Source: Gammaproteobacteria bacterium (GTDB lineage: Bacteria; Pseudomonadota; Gammaproteobacteria; Thiohalomonadales; Thiohalomonadaceae). From it: DNA of 5,792 nucleotides. The notes below the pieces were generated by a model that had not been told where the DNA came from, did not search any database, and worked only from the letters and a program-made list of their open reading frames with translations. The stretch's first letter is position 1, and each line of letters begins with the position of its first letter. Positions 5,743-5,792 of this stretch are shown piece by piece. The position numbers and the translations under genes were made by a program. Location: contig JALOAT010000095.1 in assembly GCA_023228645.1 (NCBI GenBank), positions 1 through 5,792 of the forward strand, read 5' to 3'.

Positions 5743-5751
5743 TGTGGATAA
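5743..5751 (-). promoter_or_regulatory. DnaA box, perfect consensus, directly after dnaA
   Basis: TGTGGATAA on the plus strand, the complement of TTATCCACA, begins on the base after the dnaA TAA stop. In Pseudomonas-type chromosomes the dnaA-dnaN gap contains a cluster of such boxes and functions as an origin; here only the first 50 bases of the gap are in view. Confidence 0.82.
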
Positions 5752-5792
5752 GCTGGGGAGCAAACGCACAGCTCCGGATCGGGCTGATTTAT
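5752..5792. other. Start of the region downstream of dnaA (window edge)
   Basis: No coding start is visible. GGAGC (5757-5761) and GCTCC (5771-5775) could pair as a 5-bp stem with a 9-base loop, but no T-run follows closely, so I do not call a terminator. By analogy with related chromosomes dnaN would be expected beyond the window; this is inference. Confidence 0.4.

Overview
The window is a high-GC chromosomal segment around dnaA from what looks like a gammaproteobacterium. The evidence is the gene order rpmH-rnpA-yidD-yidC-mnmE, transcribed away from a divergent dnaA, together with protein sequences that align well from memory with Escherichia coli and Pseudomonas homologues (for example APNRFVLDWVRE in DnaA, NPLGGC and FFPSGLVLYW in YidC). 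The genus cannot be fixed by eye. The strong G/C bias at third codon positions and the near absence of TTA, CTA and TCA codons suggest an environmental, GC-rich lineage.

Layout from left to right. Positions 1-120 are strikingly AT-rich (35 of 120 bases are G or C) with no recognisable gene. Composition switches abruptly near 120. mnmE (158-1501, minus) follows. A 273-bp palindromic repeat element (1511-1783) fills almost the whole gap between mnmE and yidC. Then come yidC (1787-3430), yidD (3423-3695), rnpA (3680-4048) and rpmH (4061-4195), all minus and tightly packed, with yidC/yidD and yidD/rnpA overlapping. A 194-bp divergent intergenic region (4196-4389) holds a good rpmH promoter, a perfect DnaA box and a plausible dnaA promoter. 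dnaA (4390-5742, plus) starts at a TTG behind a clear Shine-Dalgarno. A second perfect DnaA box lies directly after the dnaA stop codon, and the window ends in what is probably the dnaA-dnaN gap.

The leftward genes serve basic growth: ribosomal protein L34, the protein subunit of RNase P, the YidD and YidC membrane-insertion factors, and the MnmE tRNA wobble-uridine modification GTPase. dnaA drives replication initiation, and the DnaA boxes on both sides of it make this a candidate origin region. The coding content is ordinary and complete, and I see no new multi-gene system. The parts that repay a second look are non-coding: the palindromic element whose end lies ten bases from the mnmE start codon, the AT-rich segment beyond the mnmE 3' end (a known island integration site in other bacteria), and the in-frame rpmH-TAG-rnpA arrangement.
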